DNA of 64,000 bases from Kordia algicida (lineage in GTDB: Bacteria > Bacteroidota > Bacteroidia > Flavobacteriales > Flavobacteriaceae), in the NCBI RefSeq assembly GCF_051013375.1, contig NZ_CP142125.1, one strand, 5' to 3'. How positions within the stretch are numbered: the first letter of the stretch is position 1; each line of letters begins with the position of its first letter. The notes beneath the pieces are model-generated. The model did not search any database and was not told the DNA's origin. It saw only the letters and a program-made list of their open reading frames with translations. This document shows, one piece after another, positions 44,387 through 52,539 of the stretch. The translations under genes and the position numbers were made by a program.

Positions 44387-45658
44387 TTAAAAATTACAAT
44401 TCAAAACAAGAATATCATTAAAATCAGTTGTATAGTTTTGCGATAAATTATTCTGACGCATTGCCCAAGAGGAATCTAATTTTTGGCTTGCAATATTTAA
44501 GGTATTTTTTCCATATTTAGAGTTCAAACGGTCAATGGTTGACATCAGTTGTTTATGATCCGAATTACAAGCTTCAAACATATTGAGTTGTTGAGCATTG
44601 TCTGGAACTAATCCCATGACCATAATTCCCGCTTTTTTAAATTCGTAGCCTTTTTTGAATATTGATTGTATGGCTTTTTTTGCATATTTGGCAATTATCA
44701 GGCTTGAATTGGTTGAATATGGTAGTTTTACTACCAATGAATTATTGTATTGTGGTAAATCCTTTCTAAACCTATTGGAATGTACAAACACCATAATAAG
44801 GTTGCAACAACTTTTTTGTACACGTAATTTTTCAGAAGCTACACACCCATAGCTGGCAATGATCTCTTTTAAGTCCTGAAGATTATTTTTTGTTTTAGCA
44901 AAGCTTCGAGTAACTGCAATAGATTTTTTACTTTCAACTTCTTCTAATGATAGCGTTGGAATTCCCTGTAAATCTTTTTTGAGTCTAAGACCTACAACAG
45001 AAAATTCTTTTCGCACCCAATTATCAGGTGCATCAGCAAATTGAATTGCTTTTGTTATTCCGTAACGATTTAATTTACTTGCATTACGTCGACCAATTCC
45101 CCATACATCTTCAATACTTAGCCAATTAAGAGCTTTTTTTCTTTTGTGTTCCGAGTCCATCACATATACACCGCCTGTTTTTTTATCAAACTTTTTTGCG
45201 ATTCTATTAGCCACTTTAGCAAGTGCTTTTGTAGGGGCAATTCCGATACTAATAGGTAGTCCGATATATTGTAAAATAGTTTCTTTTATTTCAATCCCCA
45301 AATCGTTTAAGTCAAAATGCTCAAATCCCTTGAATTGTAAAAAGGCTTCATCGATGCTGTATACTTCTATATCAGGGGTAAACTTTGATAAGACATGCAT
45401 GAGTCTATCACTTAAATCTCCATAAAGTTCATAATTGGAAGAATACACCTGCACATGATGATCTTTAAATATTTTCTCAAATAAATGAGTGACCGCGCCC
45501 ATAGGAATACCTAGTTTTTTGGCTTCATTACTTCGAGAAATTACACAACCATCATTGTTTGATAGCACTACTACAGGTTTACCGATTAATTTCGGATTAA
45601 AAACACGTTCGCATGAGCAATACATATTGTTCACATCAACTAAGGCATACATACGCAA
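44387..45658 (-). CDS. umuC: Y-family DNA polymerase, UmuC-like
   Basis: The 423-residue protein has the full UmuC layout: YALVDVNNMYCSCERVFNP at the start, the catalytic YSIDEAFLQF (about 100-109), helix-hairpin-helix (EDVWGIGRRNASKLNRYGI), little finger and a DUF4113-like end (KKAGIMVMGLVPDNAQQLNM). It performs error-prone translesion synthesis. No UmuD/S24 gene lies beside it, although the two usually form an operon, so it may use a host UmuD or act alone. Confidence 0.92.
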   Translation of the reverse strand: MRMYALVDVNNMYCSCERVFNPKLIGKPVVVLSNNDGCVISRSNEAKKLGIPMGAVTHLFEKIFKDHHVQVYSSNYELYGDLSDRLMHVLSKFTPDIEVYSIDEAFLQFKGFEHFDLNDLGIEIKETILQYIGLPISIGIAPTKALAKVANRIAKKFDKKTGGVYVMDSEHKRKKALNWLSIEDVWGIGRRNASKLNRYGITKAIQFADAPDNWVRKEFSVVGLRLKKDLQGIPTLSLEEVESKKSIAVTRSFAKTKNNLQDLKEIIASYGCVASEKLRVQKSCCNLIMVFVHSNRFRKDLPQYNNSLVVKLPYSTNSSLIIAKYAKKAIQSIFKKGYEFKKAGIMVMGLVPDNAQQLNMFEACNSDHKQLMSTIDRLNSKYGKNTLNIASQKLDSSWAMRQNNLSQNYTTDFNDILVLNCNF

Positions 45659-45845
45659 TACATTTTGAGTTTAAGGGATGACCAATGTATTAATGTCAAT
45701 TTTGTGACAATTTCATTTTCTTACAACTCTTTCTATAGTTGCAGTAACTAATGGTAATTTATTAAAATTTATATGTGTTTTTTACAGTGTTTGTATGAAA
45801 GAAAAAACACAAAATAAATATTTCTTACAATTTTGGACTACAATT

Positions 45846-45874
45846 TTTGTAACGGTACAAAACGCGTACAAATG
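45846..45874 (+). promoter_or_regulatory. Shared promoter/operator motif ahead of methylase/helicase operon
   Basis: TACAAAACGCGTACAAATG at 45856-45874, 58 bp before the start of the 1,579-residue gene, with TTTTGTA upstream. It matches 2916-2934 (18/19). It contains GTAC at both ends of a seven-base centre (GTACAAAACGCGTAC), a possible dimer site. Confidence 0.6.
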
Positions 45875-45931
45875 AAATACAGCTTCACTTATTTACATTT
45901 ATAACAGTTTGTAAAAAGCAAATCACAATAG

Positions 45932-48900
45932 ATGAGATTAAATATAAAGGAGAATACAACAAGCAATAATTACGAGTTAATTTTCAGTGAATTACCCCCA
46001 AAAAAATTACAAAAAGTACTTAGGGAGTTAGGTTTTGTCAAATCAATTTTTGGCGGAAACATCTACACGGTAGCCAAGTTTGCTGTATACGATTCCTTTA
46101 TAAAATCCCTTAAAAAAATGATTAATTCAGGAAAAAGTTGGGAAGCTGTAACGGATTACCCTGTATTTGCTCCAACAGAGGATAGCATTAACAAAAAACT
46201 ATTTACCACTGTTACCATATATTATAATGAAGATGATATAGTTAAAGAACAGGACTACATCGTTTTTGAACTCTATCATAAAACTATTTCAGGTTTAATC
46301 CGAGAGTTTGGCAAGCTCACTTATGGAAATAAGTTTGAAGATTCACAGATTTCACATAAAAAATTAAAGCGACTTGCTCGCAGTCTATTAGCTTCCAATC
46401 ATGTAATAGATAGAAAAAGTGTAACTAACTTAAAAACAGGTAATTTAAGTGAAGATAACTTACAGGAGTCTATCCAAGTAGCGCCACGACCAGTATCAAG
46501 GCAAGAAGCACAGGTAAAGCAATCAGCCAAAACAGAAATTAAGCCGATTGTAATCAAAGAAGATACGATAGAACCAGCAGATTCCTTTATAAAAAATCAA
46601 CTAGCTATTCTTATTTCAATGATGGAACAAGACGAGCTTGGCGTATATGAAATCTTATCGACGATTATCGATGAAATGGTCAAAGATTTGAAAGAAGCTG
46701 AACAATTTGATACCGATGATCTTGTCAAAAAATCTTTGATAAAATCTATTAATAAGTACAAAGCTTCACTAAAAGACCTAGCGCCATTTGAGCGTGGTTA
46801 CGTGCGTGGTATAATCAGTGAACTACTATTGCTTTTGGATGACACTAATGAGCTATTAGAGTTAGAAAAAGGTGCATTAGCTATAAAGCGTAGTATTTGG
46901 GTAAAAGATAAACTTATTGATAATGTATTAGTTCCAATTAAAGCGGAAGAACCATTCGCTTCGGGAGCAGTCATAGAAGATCAAGCATCAGAAATATGGA
47001 AAGCATTTCCTGAACTTCGTACCATTACAAAAGATACCTTAGATAAGGCTTCAGCACTTGAATTATTTTATTTAGCGCAACTTAGACACCCACCAACATT
47101 TGGGATTCCGATAACGATTAATGATGTAGAGCATCAGTGGAAAAAACGAGGACTAGCCGAAATTGAAAAGCTTGGCTTTCCAACAGATTTAAAATATCCG
47201 TATGTATATTTAGAATATGGTTATTTCAATATTACTGCCTTAGAAAACTTTATAGGTATAAAAGCCAAAGCAGACCAATTAAATTATGTACTTCTACACG
47301 CTCGCCCACTTACGGATTTAGAAACTGCACTTGCACAAATAGATTTAGTGATACAGAAGCTCGAACCAACTTTAAAAGAGTTCAGAGAAATTACCTCTAA
47401 AAAAATAGATAAGGCGAGTAATATCGCCAAGATTTATTATAGGGTTGGTACTGAATTTGAGTTTTTAAAAAAATCTAGGCAAACAGTCTTTGACTATCTA
47501 ACTAAAAACGCTGAATCTACAAAAGAAACACTTCCCTTTAAACAGATAGTTGTTTCTGATGATGATGTGCAGTATGAAATATTACACGGTAGAATTTTAG
47601 CAGATATAGAGAAGCTAAAACTAGAGATCATACGTCAAAAAGAAAGCGCGCAAAAATCTTTTTTAGAAAATGAACTTGCTGATGCGATAGAAGAATTTAA
47701 AAATGATGGACGCATTGCTGAGTCTCCTTATGGTTCGATATTAAACAAATTGATAGTTGAACTGAAAAAGATGCAGTTACTCTCAAGTGATGAAGTCCGC
47801 AAAATTGCCCTAAAAAAACTCATTAATACCCTTACATCGTGGCTAAAGGATATGCAAAAAAACGAGCGTGATTTTTTACTTGGGGTACTAAATTATTTCT
47901 CATTGCTATTAGAAGATACCACCCTTACAATTGAAAGAGAAAAAGCAACACCCGCTATAAAGCAAATCATTTACGCCAATGACCTAGTAATTAAAAACGT
48001 ATTAGTTCCTACAAAAGCGGTAGCGCCATTTACCTCTGGAGCATTCAAAGATACTGATGTGGAATTTGAAATTAATTTTTTTCACAAACATCTTTTAAAG
48101 ATTCAAAAGGAAAACTTGAATCAGGTTTGTGCGCTGGATTTATTTTACTTGGTACAATTAGAGAATCCACAATTTTTTGGAATTGCCCTTGAAGCAGAAA
48201 CAATAGCGCAGGAATGGGAAAGACGTGGTGCAAGCGGATTTGATGCGCTTGGCTTTCCAACGGATTTAAAATACCCGTATATCAATCTTAAAGAAGGTTA
48301 TCTCGATATTCAACCACTAGAACATTTTTTGCTTCACTCAAAAGAAAAAAATAACAATCATAGTTGGTGGTATGCGATACGTCATGCAAGACCGATTGCA
48401 GATCTTCAGCAAATGATTCAAGACATGGATGCTTTTCTGAATTTCACATCAAAGAAAAAACAAGAATGTTTAGAAACAGACTTTAAAATATCAAAAAACA
48501 AGCAAGCTGAACTTGATTGTTACCGAATGCTTTTAACCATAAAAAATATTGAGGAATCAAAGCAAGTAATTTTAGACTATTTAGATAGCACAGAAGAAAG
48601 TGATCCCAAAGAAGTTGAAGCATCACAGATTACTATAACAAAGGAATTACACTATGAGTTACAAGAAGTTATCAACGAATTAATTTCTATTGAAGATAAT
48701 CTTAATGGCGAACAAGAAACCATTATTGCAAGTACGATTCACGACTTTGAAGACGTTTTAGAAATTTTAGATGAAAACAAACTCCTAGAAAAACTAGCTT
48801 CAAGTATCGAATCTTTCAAGGATTGGGCTTGTGATTTATCGCCTGATATCCGTAATCAATCCTCAAAAATAATCAACCGTTTAATTAAGTACACAGGCGG

Positions 48901-50671
48901 TATGAGTATTGCAGTTACAAACCAAGAAAGTTCCTTAGTTATTGCCAAAGATATTAAGCAATACAAGGGTATTGTCGAGAATGTGTTAGTTCCAATTCAT
49001 GCGAAAGAACCCTTTGAGTCAGGTAAAGTTTCAGCAGATCATATTGAAGATTTAAAGAAAAACTTTCCCCATTTATACGATATCAAAACAGATGAGTTAC
49101 ACAATGCATCGGCATTAGAATTATTTCAATTATCACAACTTCCACATCCGAGACATTACCAAATGCAAGTCTATCGAAATGATTTACTCAAGGAATGGGA
49201 AAAACGTGGCGAAGAAGCTTTTAAACAGCTTGGTTTTCCAACCGATATGAATTATCCCTATGTGAATATACACGCGGGGTATAGTTCGGTAACTACCCTA
49301 GCGAGCGCTTTAGAAAACTCTTTTGAGCCTGAAAAAAGTAGGCTTAAATGGTGGGCAGTTGTAGAGCATGGACGACCAATTGCGAATTTAGCAAAAGGTA
49401 TTGTCATCATAGATAAGTTAATAAGTGATTTAGTAACGCAACAGCAAAAATATATCAATCCAAAAACCAAGCGTCCAAAAACAAAGCCTGTATATAAACA
49501 AGCCTACAGGAATATTTCCTTTAAGCTATCAAGGCTTAAACTCTCCAAGCAAGTCATTACAAATTATTTAAATGCTCAAACCGATACACACGAAAAAAAG
49601 GAACAAGAAAACAATCAAAAAGCACTACCAAGCACCAAAGAAGATTATATAGATCGTGTGATTGCAACGATGCATCTAGCCTACAGAGACGCAACACGAT
49701 TATCCAAAAAAAAGATTGAAAACTTGCTTGAGCAAACAGGCGCACCAAGTTTGGGAGAACTATGGGAAGCGGTGGAACTCAGTTGGCTTTTATGGTACAA
49801 AATGATCTATAACGAGTCCATTTCCTTTGAAGCAAGGCTTTCAAAAATGGTTCACTTTTGGAATAAAATACAACCAACGTATGCCTATTCAGACAGCAGT
49901 AAAGAACTCTACAAACAATATTCAACACCGTGTCCTATTGGCGCGATCATCGCCCAATATACAGGGATGGATACTGCTGATTCGATATTTGAGCCAAGTG
50001 CTGGAAACGGTTTGTTACTTGTGGGAGCAAATCCCAAAATAACCCATGTCAACGAGATAGATAAAAGTCGAAAAAAGTCATTGGAATTTCAACAATTTCA
50101 AAAAATCACAATGAACAATGGCGCACAGCCATTTCCAAATGAAATGGAAAAAGCCTTTGATGTGGTGGTTACCAATCCACCATTTGCCAAATGGGAAGAA
50201 GATAAAATAGACAAAGAACATATTATTAAAAAATATTTCAACAACACGCGCGGACTTGTGCAACACTTACGCCTGGAACACATCATGTCAGGATTGGCAC
50301 TTCGCACGATGAAAGACAATGGTAAATGCGCCATTATCATCATGGGACACCTTTATTTTGACCATGAGGGATTCATTGCAAAATATCGTCCATTTTTCAA
50401 TTGGCTATATCACTTTTATAAAGTCGATGTGGTACTGAATATGAACAGCTTTAAATTATACAACAAGCAAGGTGCAGTTGCTAAAACGATGCTCATCTTA
50501 ATTGGCGGTCGAAAAGCAGTGGGTAATGGTGTTGCCCCCACAGAGTATACAGCACCGCATTTAGATACTGTTATCGACACCTTTGAAGATTTATGGTCAG
50601 CAGTCAAACAATATATCAAACCTGATATTCACACAATTATTAAACAACTTCAAATCGCAAAAAGAGAATGA
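45932..50671 (+). CDS. Giant protein: three internal repeats plus N6-adenine methyltransferase (DarB-like)
   Basis: Of 1,579 residues, the first 110 are an unknown domain. Three copies of a roughly 330-residue unit begin near 331, 689 and 1017; each opens with NVLVP-x-K/H-A-x2-PF-x-SG, continues with ALELF-x2-QL and G-x-LGFPTD-x-x-YPY, and ends with HaRPi. The C-terminal methyltransferase has the AdoMet loop FEPSAGNG (1353-1360) and the catalytic NPPF (1415-1418). The Strawberry-notch helicase follows. Methylase plus SNO helicase is the make-up of phage P1 DarB, a co-injected anti-restriction protein; here it is split over genes. The repeats may bind DNA or shell proteins. Replication-linked methylation is the alternative. 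Confidence 0.7.
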   Translation: MRLNIKENTTSNNYELIFSELPPKKLQKVLRELGFVKSIFGGNIYTVAKFAVYDSFIKSLKKMINSGKSWEAVTDYPVFAPTEDSINKKLFTTVTIYYNEDDIVKEQDYIVFELYHKTISGLIREFGKLTYGNKFEDSQISHKKLKRLARSLLASNHVIDRKSVTNLKTGNLSEDNLQESIQVAPRPVSRQEAQVKQSAKTEIKPIVIKEDTIEPADSFIKNQLAILISMMEQDELGVYEILSTIIDEMVKDLKEAEQFDTDDLVKKSLIKSINKYKASLKDLAPFERGYVRGIISELLLLLDDTNELLELEKGALAIKRSIWVKDKLIDNVLVPIKAEEPFASGAVIEDQASEIWKAFPELRTITKDTLDKASALELFYLAQLRHPPTFGIPITINDVEHQWKKRGLAEIEKLGFPTDLKYPYVYLEYGYFNITALENFIGIKAKADQLNYVLLHARPLTDLETALAQIDLVIQKLEPTLKEFREITSKKIDKASNIAKIYYRVGTEFEFLKKSRQTVFDYLTKNAESTKETLPFKQIVVSDDDVQYEILHGRILADIEKLKLEIIRQKESAQKSFLENELADAIEEFKNDGRIAESPYGSILNKLIVELKKMQLLSSDEVRKIALKKLINTLTSWLKDMQKNERDFLLGVLNYFSLLLEDTTLTIEREKATPAIKQIIYANDLVIKNVLVPTKAVAPFTSGAFKDTDVEFEINFFHKHLLKIQKENLNQVCALDLFYLVQLENPQFFGIALEAETIAQEWERRGASGFDALGFPTDLKYPYINLKEGYLDIQPLEHFLLHSKEKNNNHSWWYAIRHARPIADLQQMIQDMDAFLNFTSKKKQECLETDFKISKNKQAELDCYRMLLTIKNIEESKQVILDYLDSTEESDPKEVEASQITITKELHYELQEVINELISIEDNLNGEQETIIASTIHDFEDVLEILDENKLLEKLASSIESFKDWACDLSPDIRNQSSKIINRLIKYTGGMSIAVTNQESSLVIAKDIKQYKGIVENVLVPIHAKEPFESGKVSADHIEDLKKNFPHLYDIKTDELHNASALELFQLSQLPHPRHYQMQVYRNDLLKEWEKRGEEAFKQLGFPTDMNYPYVNIHAGYSSVTTLASALENSFEPEKSRLKWWAVVEHGRPIANLAKGIVIIDKLISDLVTQQQKYINPKTKRPKTKPVYKQAYRNISFKLSRLKLSKQVITNYLNAQTDTHEKKEQENNQKALPSTKEDYIDRVIATMHLAYRDATRLSKKKIENLLEQTGAPSLGELWEAVELSWLLWYKMIYNESISFEARLSKMVHFWNKIQPTYAYSDSSKELYKQYSTPCPIGAIIAQYTGMDTADSIFEPSAGNGLLLVGANPKITHVNEIDKSRKKSLEFQQFQKITMNNGAQPFPNEMEKAFDVVVTNPPFAKWEEDKIDKEHIIKKYFNNTRGLVQHLRLEHIMSGLALRTMKDNGKCAIIIMGHLYFDHEGFIAKYRPFFNWLYHFYKVDVVLNMNSFKLYNKQGAVAKTMLILIGGRKAVGNGVAPTEYTAPHLDTVIDTFEDLWSAVKQYIKPDIHTIIKQLQIAKRE

Positions 50672-51093
50672 TTTATTACAATTCAGAATTAATGCCCGAT
50701 AGCAATAGTGCCATCCTATTTATGGTTACAAATAGTAAGCCTTTTACACGCTTTGAAGATCATCAGGCGGGTATTTACTTGCAACTTCATACCCTAGTGG
50801 AACTATCGATAGCATCAGGGGAAAATCCCATTGGACTCATTGAAGATTATTTGGGAATTACCTACACCGATGGTCGAAGTGCAGAGGAAATCGCTCATTT
50901 TTTAGCCTATACAGACAGGGTGCAAAATGCCTTATGGTCGCTAGAGATTCGTTGGAAGAAAAAAACAGATATCAAAACAGAAGATTCCTATTCACAAAGC
51001 GGAATTTCCAAAGAAAACGCCATCGAATTATACACACAAATTACGCTTCGAACTTACCTTGAAGCCTTAGCAAATTATACAGATGAACAGTGA
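50668..51093 (+). CDS. Unknown protein between methyltransferase and helicase, 141 aa
   Basis: Overlaps the preceding stop by four bases and the next start by eleven, so the three genes are translated together. Mostly helical, acidic and soluble, with no motif recognised. It may bridge the methyltransferase and helicase proteins. Confidence 0.65.
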   Translation: MIYYNSELMPDSNSAILFMVTNSKPFTRFEDHQAGIYLQLHTLVELSIASGENPIGLIEDYLGITYTDGRSAEEIAHFLAYTDRVQNALWSLEIRWKKKTDIKTEDSYSQSGISKENAIELYTQITLRTYLEALANYTDEQ

Positions 51094-52522
51094 AGCTTTA
51101 CAAATTGAAGAACAAGAAAATCTTTTTTCGCAATCCAGTGAAGAAATTTTAAAATTAGCAGAAGATCAAACAGCATTAGTGAAATATGAGCCTAAATCAA
51201 AGGCATCCTATGTCATGGATACACTGATTCCAAGAAATATGGCTTATGAAGTGCAATCTTCTTTAGATCATATTGTACAGAGACATGGGAATATTGACAA
51301 TTTAGTTCGAGATGGACTTAAATATAAAACCACACAAGAGTTGTGGAATGTGCTATCAGCCGAGCAAATCGATTCGCTTGGATTGTATTTACATCAATTT
51401 AAAAAAGAACAAGGAATTATCATTGCCGATCAAACAGGAATCGGAAAAGGTCGGCAAGGCGCGAGTGTCATAAGACATGCAGTAATGCAAGGGTATTTAC
51501 CTGTATTCTTTACCAAGTCTCCTAACTTATTTACCGATATGTATCGAGACTTAAAAGCTATAAATTTTGAGAATATCAATCCTTTTATCATCAACAATAG
51601 TAGTGATGCACAAATCAAAGATGCTAAAGGATTGGTCATTTTTAGTCCTTTGGGAAAAGTGGAACAAAAAGCGCTTTTAACAGAAGAAACAGCATATCCT
51701 ACTGAGAGTCCTGAAGCTATTGCATGGTATAAGACAATAGGTAAGAGTCTACCCGATCCCGAAGAAGTACCAACGACGATGGTTTCCCAAACATTAGATC
51801 ATATGCCATTAGGCTATGATATGGTATTTTGCACCTATTCACAAATACAATCGGCACACCCATACAAGCGTCTTTGGCTTGAAAAAATGATCTCTAATGG
51901 TATCGAAGGCAGTACCAAATTCAAGAAAGTAGTTTTTATTTTGGATGAGTCTCACATGGCGGGCGGTTATGATTCGATCATAGGAAGGTGGATGCGCGAG
52001 GTATTACCCAAAACCAAAGTGTGCTGTTACCTAAGTGCGACCTTTGCTAAATACCCAGAAGTGATGCCTTTCTACGGAAAAAAGACCGCTATTATGGAAA
52101 CAGGACTCAGAGATTCTGAATTTGTAATGGCTATGAAAAGTGGCGGTTTGGCATTGCAAGAAATAGTAGCTTCCAATTTGGCGGAAAGTGGTCAACTCAT
52201 CAGACGACAACGCTCAAGTGAAGGCATCAAGATTGAATATAAAGTATTGGACGAAGAACCAAGAAGAAGTAAGAATCGCGCAAGTGTAAATCGTATTATT
52301 TCGCTGATGAATGAGGTAGTTCAATTTGAAGAAGATTACATTGCACCGATACTCGCTGAAATTCACGCAAGAGCAAGAGCCGAAGCTGGTTCTACCAAGT
52401 CAGCACCACGTGGTTTGGGCGTTAAACAAGCTCCTTATTTTTCAAGAGTCTTTAATGTGGTGGATCAAATGCTATTTGCCCTTAAAGTTGTCGATGTTGC
52501 CAAAAAACCATTTCCCTACTAA
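51083..52522 (+). CDS. Strawberry-notch (SNO)-type SF2 helicase, N-terminal part before frameshift
   Basis: The 479 residues include the AAA_34-type helicase core: ADQTGIGKGR (115-124, the SNO variant of Walker A) and DESH (288-291), then motif III-like YLSATFAKYPE. The frame ends at TAC TAA shortly after GTTGCC-AAAAAA-CCA. Adding one A to that run (52502-52507) restores a frame reading AKKTISLLKQDKKVVIAFKS into the next piece. Either a sequencing error, a real mutation or slippage splits the gene. Confidence 0.85.
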   Translation: MNSEALQIEEQENLFSQSSEEILKLAEDQTALVKYEPKSKASYVMDTLIPRNMAYEVQSSLDHIVQRHGNIDNLVRDGLKYKTTQELWNVLSAEQIDSLGLYLHQFKKEQGIIIADQTGIGKGRQGASVIRHAVMQGYLPVFFTKSPNLFTDMYRDLKAINFENINPFIINNSSDAQIKDAKGLVIFSPLGKVEQKALLTEETAYPTESPEAIAWYKTIGKSLPDPEEVPTTMVSQTLDHMPLGYDMVFCTYSQIQSAHPYKRLWLEKMISNGIEGSTKFKKVVFILDESHMAGGYDSIIGRWMREVLPKTKVCCYLSATFAKYPEVMPFYGKKTAIMETGLRDSEFVMAMKSGGLALQEIVASNLAESGQLIRRQRSSEGIKIEYKVLDEEPRRSKNRASVNRIISLMNEVVQFEEDYIAPILAEIHARARAEAGSTKSAPRGLGVKQAPYFSRVFNVVDQMLFALKVVDVAKKPFPY

Positions 52523-52539
52523 AACAAGATAAAAAAGTA

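Noticed and set aside
52502..52507. Canonical -1 ribosomal slippery heptamer
   Set aside because: The reading frame is GCC AAA AAA CCA, so the X-XXY-YYZ phase (A AAA AAC) is not in register; slippage remains possible but is not indicated by the motif.
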